Shown here: positions 33,014 to 42,421 of the stretch, in pieces
How the letters are laid out: each line of letters begins with the position of its first letter
How positions within the stretch are numbered: position 1 is the stretch's first letter
DNA from: Allobosea sp. BK604
Lineage (GTDB): Bacteria > Pseudomonadota > Alphaproteobacteria > Rhizobiales > Beijerinckiaceae
Assembly (NCBI RefSeq): GCF_004341515.1
Contig: NZ_SLZF01000008.1
Location: forward strand, 310,001-374,000
Reading direction: 5' to 3'
DNA length: 64,000 nucleotides
Notes under the pieces: model-generated
Told to the model about the DNA's origin: nothing
The model's database searches: none
Seen by the model: the letters and a program-made list of their open reading frames with translations, nothing else
Made by a program: the position numbers and the translations under genes

Positions 33014-34828
33014 ATGCAGGCCGAGATTTTCGCCGGAACAACCAATATTTCGCCCGCTGACAATCGATCGAGGCTCAGCGGCATCATCGACAGCGCGTAC
33101 AAGACGACGCGAGCGGCTCTTCTGGGCGCGACCGCGTTCATCTGTGCCGCGACGGCGACGCCGGCCGCCGCGCAGGTGCCGGCGCCGGCACCCGCCCAGG
33201 CGCCGGCCCGACCGAACATCCTGTTCATCATGGGTGACGATATCGGCATCATGCAGCCGAGCATCTACCATCGTGGCCTGATGGTCGGGGAGACGCCCAA
33301 TATCGACCGGATCGGCCGGGAGGGCGCTCTCTTCACGCATTACTATGCCGAGCAGAGCTGCACGGCCGGCCGCAACGCCTTCTTCACCGGCATGCATCCG
33401 CTCCGCACCGGGATGATCCCGCCCCAATTGCCGGGCAGCCCGTCCTATCTGCGGCCCGGCACCCCGGCGCTCGCCAAATTCCTGCTCGATCTCGGCTACA
33501 ATACCGGCGAGTTCGGCAAGAACCATCTCGGCGACCACACCGATGCGCTGCCGACCGCGCACGGCTTCCAGGAATTCTGGGGCTATCTCTATCATCTCGA
33601 CGCCATGCAGGGCGTGAGCTTCCCGGACATCAACAGGACCCCGACCCAGCAGACCGTCGCTCCACCATGCATCAACACGCCGATCCCGGGGCTGACCCCG
33701 GTCCCCGGCGCGGTGGATCCACGAACCTCGGTTTGCCTGACACCGCCGCGTCCCGTGATATTCTGCACATCGTCCAACGGCACCTCGGCCAACCAGACCT
33801 GCCGGGATGAGGGGCCGCTGACCCTGGAACGCTCGAAGACCGTGGATGAGGAAATCTCGGCCAAGGTCGTCGACTTCCTCGAGCGCAACGATCCGAGGCG
33901 GACGAACAAGCCGTTCTTCGCCTGGTACAATCCGGCGCGCATGCATGTCACGACGGTTCTGTCGCCGAAATACGAGGCCATGATTGGCGAGCCCGGCGGC
34001 AAGGACTGGGGCCTCAACGAGGCCGGCATGAAGCAGATGGATGACAATATCGGCGTCGTGCTGAAGAAGCTCGAAGACATGGGCCAGCTCGACAACACGA
34101 TCATCGTGTTCACCACGGACAATGGCGCTGAGACCATCACCTTCCCGGACGGCGGCACCACCCCGTTCAAGGGCGGCAAGCTGAGCACCTGGGAGGGCGG
34201 CATGCGCGCCCCGGCGCTCATGCGCTGGCCAGCCGGCGGAATTCGCCCGGGCACGGTCAAGAACGACATCTTCGCTTCGCTCGACTGGCTGCCCACGCTC
34301 GTCAATCTCGCCGGCGGAGACAAGGGCGATGCGTTGAACCAGCGCATCATGGCGGGCAGCTATCCCGGCATCGTCAAGACCAAGCTCGACGGCGTCGATC
34401 AGGCTGAATACCTGCTCGGGCGCTCGGACAAATCCGCACGTGACACGTTCTTCTATTACTCGGGCAAGGATCCGTCCGCGGTCCGATACAAGAACTGGAA
34501 GATCTACTTCGCGATGGTGTCGGACTCGCCGGCCGGCTTCATCTCGGGCGTCCAGCCCTTCGCCTGGGCGCAGGTGGTCAATATCAAGCGTGATCCCTTC
34601 GAGACCTCGATCGGTACGCAGTTCAAGACGCTCATGGGCATGGGCGGAACGATCGGATCGCCCTCCACCGCCTATATCTACGATTGGAACATGCTGCCGA
34701 TCGGCCAGGCGCTGTGGTTGAAGGAGCTGTTATCCTACAAGGACTTCCCGCCGATGCAGGATCCGGCGAGCTACAACCTTGAGCAGGTGATGGACCAGAT
34801 CAAGAATGCCAAGGGGCGGTCCGACTGA
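33014..34828 (+). CDS. Secreted type I sulfatase
   Basis: A 604-aa sulfatase of the alkaline phosphatase superfamily. After a signal peptide (hydrophobic about 34-52, cleavage near AAAQ), the metal-binding start NILFIMGDD (Asp75, Asp76) and the sulfatase signature with Cys116 in SCTAGRNAFFTG are found. Cys116 would be converted to formylglycine; the motif is C-x-A-x-R, a variant of the usual C-x-P-x-R. Further metal or sulfate residues lie in EFGKNHLGDH and VFTTDNGAE. The start at 33014 has GGGAGG 7 bases upstream; a longer frame from 32849 has no such site. The substrate is unknown, and no formylglycine-generating enzyme is in the window. Confidence 0.92.
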   Translation: MQAEIFAGTTNISPADNRSRLSGIIDSAYKTTRAALLGATAFICAATATPAAAQVPAPAPAQAPARPNILFIMGDDIGIMQPSIYHRGLMVGETPNIDRIGREGALFTHYYAEQSCTAGRNAFFTGMHPLRTGMIPPQLPGSPSYLRPGTPALAKFLLDLGYNTGEFGKNHLGDHTDALPTAHGFQEFWGYLYHLDAMQGVSFPDINRTPTQQTVAPPCINTPIPGLTPVPGAVDPRTSVCLTPPRPVIFCTSSNGTSANQTCRDEGPLTLERSKTVDEEISAKVVDFLERNDPRRTNKPFFAWYNPARMHVTTVLSPKYEAMIGEPGGKDWGLNEAGMKQMDDNIGVVLKKLEDMGQLDNTIIVFTTDNGAETITFPDGGTTPFKGGKLSTWEGGMRAPALMRWPAGGIRPGTVKNDIFASLDWLPTLVNLAGGDKGDALNQRIMAGSYPGIVKTKLDGVDQAEYLLGRSDKSARDTFFYYSGKDPSAVRYKNWKIYFAMVSDSPAGFISGVQPFAWAQVVNIKRDPFETSIGTQFKTLMGMGGTIGSPSTAYIYDWNMLPIGQALWLKELLSYKDFPPMQDPASYNLEQVMDQIKNAKGRSD

Positions 34829-35152
34829 ATTCCGGCGAAAGCGAGGAAGCGGCCATCCGCAATCGGGAGGCCGCTTCCCTCGAGCCGAGCCTCATGACTG
34901 TCGGTCGTTCACCGCGGCGGCCGCGCGGATGAGACAGCAAGCCGGAGCGCGGCCAGATTCATCCGCAGCAAGCCTGGCCGCGCCGACCGGTGCGGCCAGG
35001 CGTTTCGCCCGACAGGCTTCGTTCAATAGGGCGAGGACGACGGCCATTCGATCGAGCTGCCTAGCAGTCGGCCGATATCGGCAGCATCCTTGGGTTGCAT
35101 TTCGTGATGCGCTATGGTCTAGACCTTTCCTGAGCGGAAAGGTCATCGAGGG
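34829..35152. other. Gap between sulfatase and NUDIX gene, with a hairpin
   Basis: These 324 bases show no supported gene. An inverted repeat GGAAGCGGCC (34845-34854) and GGCCGCTTCC (34869-34878) lies 17 bases after the sulfatase stop and may act as its terminator, though without a T-run. A short palindrome CCTTTCC-TGAGC-GGAAAGG (35125-35143) lies just before the NUDIX gene. Confidence 0.5.
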
Positions 35153-35587
35153 ATGGACGAAGGGCTGCGCACACAGGAGAAGGCTCGGCAGCAGTTCGGC
35201 GCCGTTCCGCTTCGCACGGCCGCGGACGGGTCGCTCGAAATTCTGCTGATCACCACGCGCACGACCGGACGCTGGACCATCCCGAAGGGCTGGCCGATCA
35301 AGGGCCTGAAGGCCCATGAGGCCGCCGCGCGGGAAGCGCTGGAAGAGGCCGGCGCCATCGGAACGATCGACCGGACGCCGGTGGGCCGCTATCTCTATTG
35401 GAAGCGGATGGACGGATATTTCCAGCTCTGCGAGGTGGAGGCCTATCTGCTCACGGTCGAAAGCCAGCTCGACGACTGGCCGGAGCGCGACCAGCGGCGG
35501 CATGAATGGTTCAAGCTGAACGACGCTGCCGACCTGGTCGAGGAGCCGGGACTGAAGGCGGTGCTCCGTTCGCTCGACAGCGCCTGA
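35153..35587 (+). CDS. NUDIX hydrolase
   Basis: A 144-aa cytoplasmic hydrolase that should cleave a nucleoside-diphosphate-linked or related phosphate bond. The Nudix box is at about residues 46-67 (GWPIKGLKAHEAAAREALEE, then AG). The REALEEAG core with metal-binding glutamates is intact, while the first Glu of GX5E is replaced by Leu, as in many rhizobial relatives that belong to the diphosphoinositol-polyphosphate-like group. PKGWP before it is typical of that group. Only one gene; its upstream region contains a palindrome, and its substrate is not predictable. Confidence 0.9.
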   Translation: MDEGLRTQEKARQQFGAVPLRTAADGSLEILLITTRTTGRWTIPKGWPIKGLKAHEAAAREALEEAGAIGTIDRTPVGRYLYWKRMDGYFQLCEVEAYLLTVESQLDDWPERDQRRHEWFKLNDAADLVEEPGLKAVLRSLDSA

Positions 35588-36177
35588 GGCGCGCGCATAG
35601 CGATCTGCGCAACCGTGAAAAGCGGGCATGGCCGATGTCGCGATCCAAGCTCGTCCCGAGAGGACGGTTATGGGCGACGCCGATATCCGCTGGTGACGCC
35701 GGGTGAACCTACCACGGTCATCGTGCAGGTCGGGCCGCCGCCTTGTCCAGACATCCAGGCTGCGCGCTCGCCGGACGCCAAAAAAATCACTCAAATTTTC
35801 GCGTTGGGCCGCAGTCCCTTTCAAGTTAGTTCGACGGAAAATAGCCGGCGAATAACCTTCGGCAATACCGAATGCGGGATAAGCAAAGCCGTGTTCAGCT
35901 AATCGAGTTCCGCGCTTAATATATCGAGTTCCGAATATAAGATAAATACGTGGTATCGGCCTATATTTTTAGCATTTAAACATCGTATTCTGAATTCAAG
36001 AAACCGTTAATCTTGCGTCATATTCATCGCCCATCCCGCGGCCAGAACATTGCTGTGGTTGGAAACACGCGACCTCGGTCGCGCAGTGATCACCTGTTGG
36101 CTCCCACACCTTCGTTCGTCGCACCTGCGCGTTCCGCGCGCGGGCTGGTTGCCTTTTGACTTCGACGAGGATTGCAC
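35588..36177. promoter_or_regulatory. AT-rich upstream region of the RTX protein gene
   Basis: These 590 bases hold no gene. From 35790 to about 36030 the base composition falls well below the GC of the region. Two identical 11-mers ATCGAGTTCCG at 35903-35913 and 35924-35934 are spaced exactly 21 bases apart, two helix turns, so an activator dimer or tandem sites on one DNA face are likely. TTCGG-CAATA-CCGAA (35858-35872) is an inverted repeat nearby. TATATTTTTAGCATTTAAAC follows at about 35962. The ribosome site GAGG lies about 8 bases before the ATG at 36178. Confidence 0.6.
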
Positions 36178-39100
36178 ATGGCTTTTGGTCCCGGTTCCAT
36201 CGCTTTCACCGGCTACAGCGCGGACAGCGCCGACGCTGTCTCATTCGTCACCCTGACCGACATGCCCGCGGGGACGGTGATCTACTTCCACCAGGGCAAA
36301 TGGGACGGGGATAGCTTCAAGAACGGCGGCGGTTCGCATTGGAGCTGGACCGCGACCAGCGATGTGCCGGCCGGCAGCGTCGTCAACATCGCCATGTCCG
36401 CCTCGGCGCCGCCGACCAGCAATATCGGGAGCCTTGCTGTTCAAAGCTCCGGCGGCACGATCAGCCTCTATCTCGCCGATGCCCTCTATGCCTATGTCGG
36501 CGCGTCCAACGCTCCGGAGGCTTTCCTCGCCGCCATCAGCCCGAAAGACTTCCTGGGACAGTCTTATGACCCGCTGACGCTCGCGGGCACGGGCCTCGTC
36601 GAGGGCGAGACCGCCGTCGCCCTCGGAACCACCCTCCCATCGGGCTTTGCCGAGATCGGCGCCTATGACGGGCCGCGACTGGGTTCCGGCAGCTTCGCGG
36701 ACTACCTGGCGCTGATCAACGACCCGGCCAACTGGATCTCGCAGAGCGCGCCCGGCACCGAGGCCTCCGACGGGGTCGGCCCCGACGTGCCGTTCTCGCT
36801 CGCCGGCTTCTCGGACGATCCGAACGCCCAGTCGGTCAGCTTCGCCGCGGATTCCCTTCAGATCACGCAGGCCGAGGGCGATAGCGGCGACACGCTCTTC
36901 ACCTATACCGTAACGCGGACCGGCGGCACGACCGGTACCATCCACTTCACCGGCTCGATCGGCCTGGCCGGATTGACGGGCGCCGACGATTTCGGCGGCA
37001 CCGTGCCCCTCAATTTCTCCGGCACGATCGCAGAGGGACAGAGCTCCGGCACGTTCACCGTGCGCGTTTCGGGTGACATGCAGTTCGAGCGCAGCGAGAT
37101 CTTCAAACTCCTGTTGCAGACCGTCACCAATGTCGGCGGCCCTGATGCCGTTCTCGGCGAGGACACTCTGGCGGGCGGGACGGTCGTCAACGACGACCCG
37201 GCGCAGACGAGCATCGCCTTCGTCGGCATCAACACCGATGGCGGCGACAATCTCGCCTTCGTGGCCGTCTCGGGCATTGCCGCTGGCACCGTGATCTACT
37301 TCAGCGACAACGCCTGGAACGGCTCGGCCTTCACGGGCAGCGAAAGCGTGTGGAGCTGGACCGCCGGCTCCGACATCCCGGCCGGCACCGTCATCACGAT
37401 GGACAAGCTGAACGTCGCGGGGGCTGCCTCCAGCAATCACGGCACGATCAGCTTCATCACCGGCAGCTCGGCCAATCTCGACGAGAACAATCTCGTCGAG
37501 CAGGTCTACGCCTATCTCGGCGCCCCGGGCCAGCCGAGCGCCTTCCTGACGGCGATCTCGAACGGCGCGCTCAGCCTGACGGGGACCGGTCTGACGGTCG
37601 GCGTCGACGCGCTCGCGCTGACCCCGGCGGGATCGGACATCGCCTATTATAACGGCCCGCGCACCGGCATGACGACGATGGAGGAGTATCTCGCCGCCAT
37701 CAACAACCCGGCGAACTGGCTCAAGCAGGACACCTCCGCCGACAACGCCAATGACGGCATCTTGCCGGAGCTGCCCTTCCCGGCACATTCGTTCTCGACA
37801 GATCCGAACGTGCAGGTCGTTCAGTTCGCGGCCGGCTCGCTCAACCTGGCCAAGAGCGAAGGCCAGAACGGCACCGAGACCGCCTTCACCTTCACCATCG
37901 AGCGCACCGGCGGCACCACGGGCGATGTCGCTTTCAGTGTCCGCGTTCCAGCCGGCACCTATGCGACCGCCGCCAACGGCGCCGATTTCGTCGGCGGCGC
38001 GCTGCCGATGATAACCGGCACGATTCCGGCCGGCGCGAGCTCGACGACCGTCACCATCCTGGTGAAGGGCGACGGCCTGTTCGAAGTGGCCGAGCGCTTC
38101 CTGCTGGTGCTGGAGTCGGCGTCCAATCCGAATGCCAGCAGCATCGTCGTCGGCAACGACTCGATCGCCGCCGGCACGATCAACAATGACGACAGCGCCC
38201 CGACCAAGATCCTCGCCGGCGAGACCCACTCGGCGCTGATCAACGTCGCCACCCAGCTCGTCATCGACCAGGGCGGCAGCCTCGTGGTCCCGACAGGAAA
38301 CGCCATCAACTGGCAGTCCGCGAGCGCCAATGTCGTGATCGAGAATTCCGGCCTGATCGGCGGCGGGATTACCAGCGCCAACAACAATGGCGGCTCGTTC
38401 ACGCTCAACAATCAGGCGACGGGCGTGATCCGGGGCGTGATCGACCTCGGCTCGGTCAAGGCGGGCACGCCGGTGACGCTGAACAATGCCGGCCGCATCG
38501 AATTGACGACCGACCGGATGGATCTCCGTGACGCCAAGGCCGGCCCGATCGTGGTCAACAACCTCGCCGGCGGCCTGATCCTGCAGACCACCGTCACTCC
38601 GGACGTCCTCCGTCCCGGCGCCGGCAGCGTCGTCAACAACTACGGCACGATCAAGCATGCCGACGGGCTGGTCGGCGGCGGCGACGGCGTCGATCTCGCC
38701 GCTGACGCCGGCAACGTGAACAACTATGCCGGTGGCGTCATCGAAGCCTCGCGCCATGCCGTCACCGGCGACGGCAAGATGCGGGTCTACAACGAAGGCA
38801 CGATGATCGGCCGCAACGGCTCGGCCGTGAACATGGACAATGACGGCACCGAAGCGGAGCGGGCTGTCATCATCAACCGCGGCACCATGGAAGGCCGCTC
38901 GGCCAATCTCGCCGATAGCGATGGTGATGCCATCGATATCGACGGCCTGCTGACGCTGGACAACTATGGTCGCGTGGCCGGTCTGGGCCATAACGGCTAC
39001 CATGACGGCGAGCCGAACGTGTCGGAGGGCATCGCCATCGGCGGCGGCATCATCCGCAACTATGCCGGCGGCGAGATCTACGGCCATGGCCGCGCGATCC

Positions 39101-40713
39101 AGATCGACAATTCGAGCAACGCCAACGCGCTCGGAGCGTCGACGATCACCAATGAAGGCCTGATCCGGGGCGCCGGCAACCTGCCGACCAATGTGACGCC
39201 GGCGGAGATCGCCCTGTTCGCCGAGCGCATGCGCGGCGGCGAGGCTATCAACATCGTCGGCAGCTTCGGCGATACCCTGACCAACTCCGGCACCATCATC
39301 GGCGGCGTGAAGATGGGCGGTGGCGACGACGTGTTGACCAATTCCGGCACGATGACCGCGACCGGCGGCTCGGCGATCGACATGGGCGACGGCAACGACC
39401 GCGTGACGCTCGAAGCGGACGGGGAAGTCGCAGGCGCAATCCTGCTCGGCGCCGGCAACGACACGCTGACCGCCGTCTCCGGCGATATCGAGATCGATGG
39501 CGGCGCGGGCAACGACACCATCACTAGCGGCGAGGGCGACGATATCGTGTTCGGCGGCGCAGGCGACGATGTGCTCGATGGCGGCGAAGGCGACGACATC
39601 CTCTCCGGCGACGACGGCGACGATGTGCTGAAGGGCGGTGTCGGCGATGACGCGCTGATCGGCGGCATCGGCAACGATGTCCTGTTCGGCGGCGAGGGCG
39701 ACGATGACCTGATCGGCGGCGAGGGGGTCGATACGGTCGATTACTCCGACGCGGCCGCGGCCATCGTGGTCGATCTCGCCGCCAACGCGGCCGAGGGTGA
39801 CACGATCGGCTCCGATACGCTGACGGGCATCGAGAACGTCGTCGGCGGCGCCGGCAACGACCTGATCACCGGTGACGATCTCGCCAACGTGATCGACGGC
39901 GGGGCCGGGAACGACACGCTGAACGGTGGTGCGGGCGACGACCTCATCCTCGCCGGCGCCGGCGATGACGTCATCGACGGTGGCGCGGGCTTCGACACGC
40001 TCGACCTCTCCGGGCTCACCGGTCCTCTCTCGCTCGACTTCGCTCGGGGCCTCGTCTCGGGCGCCGGCATCGGTTCCGACCGCTTCTCGAATATCGAGCA
40101 GGTTCTGTTCGGTGCGGGCGATGACGTGCTGACCGGCGGCAATGGCAACGACGCCTTCGACGGCGGCGCCGGCAACGACACGCTGAAGGGCGGCGCCGGT
40201 GACGACACACTCTCGGGCGGTGAAGGCGACGACCTGCTCGACGGCGGCTCGGGCAACGATGCGCTCGATGGCGGCAACGGCATCGACACGATCAAGGCGG
40301 GCTCGGGCGATGACACGATCGATGCTGGCGCGGGCAACGACATCATCGATGCGGGCTCTGACAACGACATCGTCCTGGCCGGTGCCGGCGATGACAGCGT
40401 CGATGGCGGCTCGGGCGATGATCGGCTCACCGGCAGCGTCGGCGACGACGCCCTGACCGGTGGCTCGGGCCATGACGTCTTCGTCTTCGCCGCGGGCTTC
40501 GGCAAGGATGCGATCGCCGATTTCAGGACGACGGGTTCCAGCTCGGACGTCATCGAGTTCGCGACCAATGTCTTCGCCGATTTCGGCGCGGCGATCGGTG
40601 CAGCTCATCAGGTCGGTGCGGACACCGTCTTCACGATCGATGCCGGCACCGCGCTGACACTGAAGAACGTTCAGCTCGCCAGCCTTCACGCCGACGATTT
40701 CCACTTCGTCTGA
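36178..40713 (+). CDS. Large RTX (calcium-binding repeat) exported protein
   Basis: A 1511-aa protein without signal peptide, probably exported by a type I system through its C-terminus. In order: a beta-rich module (about 4-195, with MPAGTVIYFHQGKWDG), a Calx-beta-like domain (about 217-335), a second copy of the first module (about 343-525, GTVIYFSDNAWNG), a second Calx-beta-like domain (about 541-675), a long series of short Asn/Gly repeats such as VNNYGTIKHADG and LTNSGTIIGG (about 681-1080, probably a beta-helix), then about 29 GGxGxDxLx nonapeptides (about 1080-1435), and a C-terminal region DVFVFAAGFGKDAIADF that acts as a secretion signal in such proteins. No Cys is seen. A surface adhesin, matrix or S-layer-like protein is plausible. 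No transporter genes adjoin it. Confidence 0.93.
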   Translation: MAFGPGSIAFTGYSADSADAVSFVTLTDMPAGTVIYFHQGKWDGDSFKNGGGSHWSWTATSDVPAGSVVNIAMSASAPPTSNIGSLAVQSSGGTISLYLADALYAYVGASNAPEAFLAAISPKDFLGQSYDPLTLAGTGLVEGETAVALGTTLPSGFAEIGAYDGPRLGSGSFADYLALINDPANWISQSAPGTEASDGVGPDVPFSLAGFSDDPNAQSVSFAADSLQITQAEGDSGDTLFTYTVTRTGGTTGTIHFTGSIGLAGLTGADDFGGTVPLNFSGTIAEGQSSGTFTVRVSGDMQFERSEIFKLLLQTVTNVGGPDAVLGEDTLAGGTVVNDDPAQTSIAFVGINTDGGDNLAFVAVSGIAAGTVIYFSDNAWNGSAFTGSESVWSWTAGSDIPAGTVITMDKLNVAGAASSNHGTISFITGSSANLDENNLVEQVYAYLGAPGQPSAFLTAISNGALSLTGTGLTVGVDALALTPAGSDIAYYNGPRTGMTTMEEYLAAINNPANWLKQDTSADNANDGILPELPFPAHSFSTDPNVQVVQFAAGSLNLAKSEGQNGTETAFTFTIERTGGTTGDVAFSVRVPAGTYATAANGADFVGGALPMITGTIPAGASSTTVTILVKGDGLFEVAERFLLVLESASNPNASSIVVGNDSIAAGTINNDDSAPTKILAGETHSALINVATQLVIDQGGSLVVPTGNAINWQSASANVVIENSGLIGGGITSANNNGGSFTLNNQATGVIRGVIDLGSVKAGTPVTLNNAGRIELTTDRMDLRDAKAGPIVVNNLAGGLILQTTVTPDVLRPGAGSVVNNYGTIKHADGLVGGGDGVDLAADAGNVNNYAGGVIEASRHAVTGDGKMRVYNEGTMIGRNGSAVNMDNDGTEAERAVIINRGTMEGRSANLADSDGDAIDIDGLLTLDNYGRVAGLGHNGYHDGEPNVSEGIAIGGGIIRNYAGGEIYGHGRAIQIDNSSNANALGASTITNEGLIRGAGNLPTNVTPAEIALFAERMRGGEAINIVGSFGDTLTNSGTIIGGVKMGGGDDVLTNSGTMTATGGSAIDMGDGNDRVTLEADGEVAGAILLGAGNDTLTAVSGDIEIDGGAGNDTITSGEGDDIVFGGAGDDVLDGGEGDDILSGDDGDDVLKGGVGDDALIGGIGNDVLFGGEGDDDLIGGEGVDTVDYSDAAAAIVVDLAANAAEGDTIGSDTLTGIENVVGGAGNDLITGDDLANVIDGGAGNDTLNGGAGDDLILAGAGDDVIDGGAGFDTLDLSGLTGPLSLDFARGLVSGAGIGSDRFSNIEQVLFGAGDDVLTGGNGNDAFDGGAGNDTLKGGAGDDTLSGGEGDDLLDGGSGNDALDGGNGIDTIKAGSGDDTIDAGAGNDIIDAGSDNDIVLAGAGDDSVDGGSGDDRLTGSVGDDALTGGSGHDVFVFAAGFGKDAIADFRTTGSSSDVIEFATNVFADFGAAIGAAHQVGADTVFTIDAGTALTLKNVQLASLHADDFHFV

Positions 40714-40734
40714 GCGTCACGGCCAATGCCAAGC

Positions 40735-40760
40735 GAAAGGGCGCCTTCCGGCGCCCTTTC
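40735..40760 (+). terminator. Probable terminator after the RTX gene
   Basis: An 11-bp perfect stem, GAAAGGGCGCC (40735-40745) and GGCGCCCTTTC (40750-40760), around the loop TTCC, 22 bases past the RTX stop. The T-run is weak (CCGATTCCG follows). It lies between convergent genes and may serve both. Confidence 0.65.
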
Positions 40761-40792
40761 CGATTCCGATCAGGTGGTCGCTCGGGGACGGC

Positions 40793-41584
40793 CTATTCTC
40801 TGTCTTCGCGACGGGGTGGCTTGAACTCCCGCGCCACTGCTTCGGTGCCCCGCGCCAGAATTCCGGCGTCGATCGCCACCGCCGTGAAGAGCGTTCCCAT
40901 CTCGATGCAACGCTTGGCGAAGGCGGTATCCGGCGTCAGGATGCCGGCGGGCTTGCCCACCGCGCGGATGCGCCGTATCGCGTCCTTGATCGCCGCCACG
41001 ACCTCGGGATGGCCGGCATTGCCGACATGGCCGAAGCTGGCCGCCAGGTCGGCCGGGCCGATGAAAATGCCATCCACGCCTTCGACCGCCGCGATCGCCT
41101 CGATCTGCTCCAGGGCTTCGCGCGTCTCGACCTGGACGAGCAGGCAAAGCTCGTCCGCTGCAAGCTTTCCATAATCTGCGATCCGCCCGAAGCGCGTGGC
41201 GCGGGTCAATCCGGATACGCCGCGAATGCCGTCCGGCGGATATTGGATCGCCGCGACCGCCGCGCGCGCCTCGGCGGCATTCTGGACATAGGGTATCAGC
41301 AGGCTCTGCGCGCCGAGATCGAGAAAGCGCTTGATCAGCACGGCGTCGTTGCTCGCCGGGCGCACGATGGCCGAGACGTCGTAGGGCGCCACCGCCTGCA
41401 ACTGGGCGAGCACCGTGAGCGGGTCGCCCGGCGAATGCTCGGTGTCGAACAGCAGCCAGTCATAGCCTGAGCCGGCCACCGCCTCCGCCGCATAGCTGCC
41501 GGGGAGGCTGCACCAGAGGCCGATCTGCTGGCGGCCCTCGCGCAGCGCGCGCTTGAAGCGGTTTTCCGGAAGCTTCATCACCAT
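40793..41584 (-). CDS. hpaI: HpcH/HpaI-type class II aldolase
   Basis: A 263-aa metal-dependent pyruvate aldolase, usually acting on 4-hydroxy-2-oxo-heptanedioate or similar compounds to give pyruvate and an aldehyde. Family blocks are GLWCSLPGSYAAEAVAG, LLFDTEHSPGDP, GIRGVSGLTRATRFGR and VQVETREALEQI, with VDGIFIGPADLAASFG carrying a metal-site region. It follows the HpaH-like hydratase by 3 bases, so the two reactions are probably consecutive. Last gene of a four-gene operon; the actual substrate here is unknown. Start ATG at 41584. Confidence 0.92.
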   Translation of the reverse strand: MVMKLPENRFKRALREGRQQIGLWCSLPGSYAAEAVAGSGYDWLLFDTEHSPGDPLTVLAQLQAVAPYDVSAIVRPASNDAVLIKRFLDLGAQSLLIPYVQNAAEARAAVAAIQYPPDGIRGVSGLTRATRFGRIADYGKLAADELCLLVQVETREALEQIEAIAAVEGVDGIFIGPADLAASFGHVGNAGHPEVVAAIKDAIRRIRAVGKPAGILTPDTAFAKRCIEMGTLFTAVAIDAGILARGTEAVAREFKPPRREDRE

Positions 41585-41587
41585 GCC

Positions 41588-42370
41588 TCAGACGAAGGAG
41601 ACGCCGATGGCCCCGAGCGGGCCGTAGTCGGCATGGATGATATCGCCCTTGCGAATGTCAACCGGCCTGGTGAAGGAGCCGCCGAGCACGATCTGGCCCT
41701 TCTTCAATCCCGCACCGACATCGCGGAGCTTATTGACCAGCCAGGCGATGCCCGCTGCCGGATGGCCCATGATCGCCGCCGAGACGCCGGATTCCTCGAT
41801 GATGCCGTTCTGCGAGAGCGTGGCGCCGATCCAGCGCACGTCGACATCGAAGGGGCGGATCGTACGGCCACCGACGACGATCGCGCCGAAGGCGGCATTG
41901 TCCGCGATCGTATCGACGATCGCGCGCGGGACCTCCGTGCGATAGTCGATGATCTCCAGCGCCGGAACGACGAATTCGGTCGCGCGCATCACATCGTAGA
42001 TGCGGCAGCCCGGACCCGTGAGGTCCGCGCCCATGATGAAGGCGAGCTCGACCTCGAGGCGAGGCTTGATGAAGGCCTCGGTCCTGATCTGCGCGCCGTC
42101 ATTGTAGAGCGCATCGTCGAGGATGCGGCCATAATCGGGCTCGCTGATCTTCGAGGCCATCTGCATCGCGCGCGAGGTCAGCCCGATCTTGTGGCCCGCG
42201 ACGCGCGCGCCATTCGCGATGCGGGCCTCGGCCCAGAGATCCTGGACGCGATAGGAATCGGCGATCTCCATCTCGGGAAACAGCTTGGAAAGCTGGGTGC
42301 AGGGCTTGCGCTCGCGCTCGGCCCTGAGGATGAGGTCTGCGGCCTTGCGGCGATCGTCTTCGCTAAGCAT
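41588..42370 (-). CDS. hpaH: HpaH-like 2-oxo-hept-4-ene-1,7-dioate hydratase
   Basis: A 260-aa hydratase of the fumarylacetoacetate-hydrolase-like family that adds water to 2-oxo-4-enoic acids. The sequence GHKIGLTSRAMQ, EPDYGRILDD, RLEVELAFIMG, DNAAFGAIVVGG, RWIGATLSQNGIIEESGVSA and QIVLGGSFTRPVDIRKGD closely follows HpaH/HpcG of homoprotocatechuate breakdown. The next gene is the matching aldolase. No ring-cleavage dioxygenase, decarboxylase or dehydrogenase is in the operon, so the substrate may enter the cell as an open-chain acid. Confidence 0.92.
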   Translation of the reverse strand: MLSEDDRRKAADLILRAERERKPCTQLSKLFPEMEIADSYRVQDLWAEARIANGARVAGHKIGLTSRAMQMASKISEPDYGRILDDALYNDGAQIRTEAFIKPRLEVELAFIMGADLTGPGCRIYDVMRATEFVVPALEIIDYRTEVPRAIVDTIADNAAFGAIVVGGRTIRPFDVDVRWIGATLSQNGIIEESGVSAAIMGHPAAGIAWLVNKLRDVGAGLKKGQIVLGGSFTRPVDIRKGDIIHADYGPLGAIGVSFV

Positions 42371-42421
42371 CGGGGTCTCTTTTCAGCGCGGGAGCATCGG
42401 TCCGGGGGGCGACGGTCGCTC

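Noticed and set aside
39480..40480. CRISPR-like or tandem DNA repeats
   Set aside because: The regularity is the codon pattern of RTX nonapeptides within an open frame; unit length of 27 bases varies and there are no spacers.
36241..40704. A 1487-aa open frame on the minus strand opposite the RTX gene
   Set aside because: It mirrors the Gly/Asp-rich repeats in the other strand and has no domain of its own; high GC and repeat structure remove stops.
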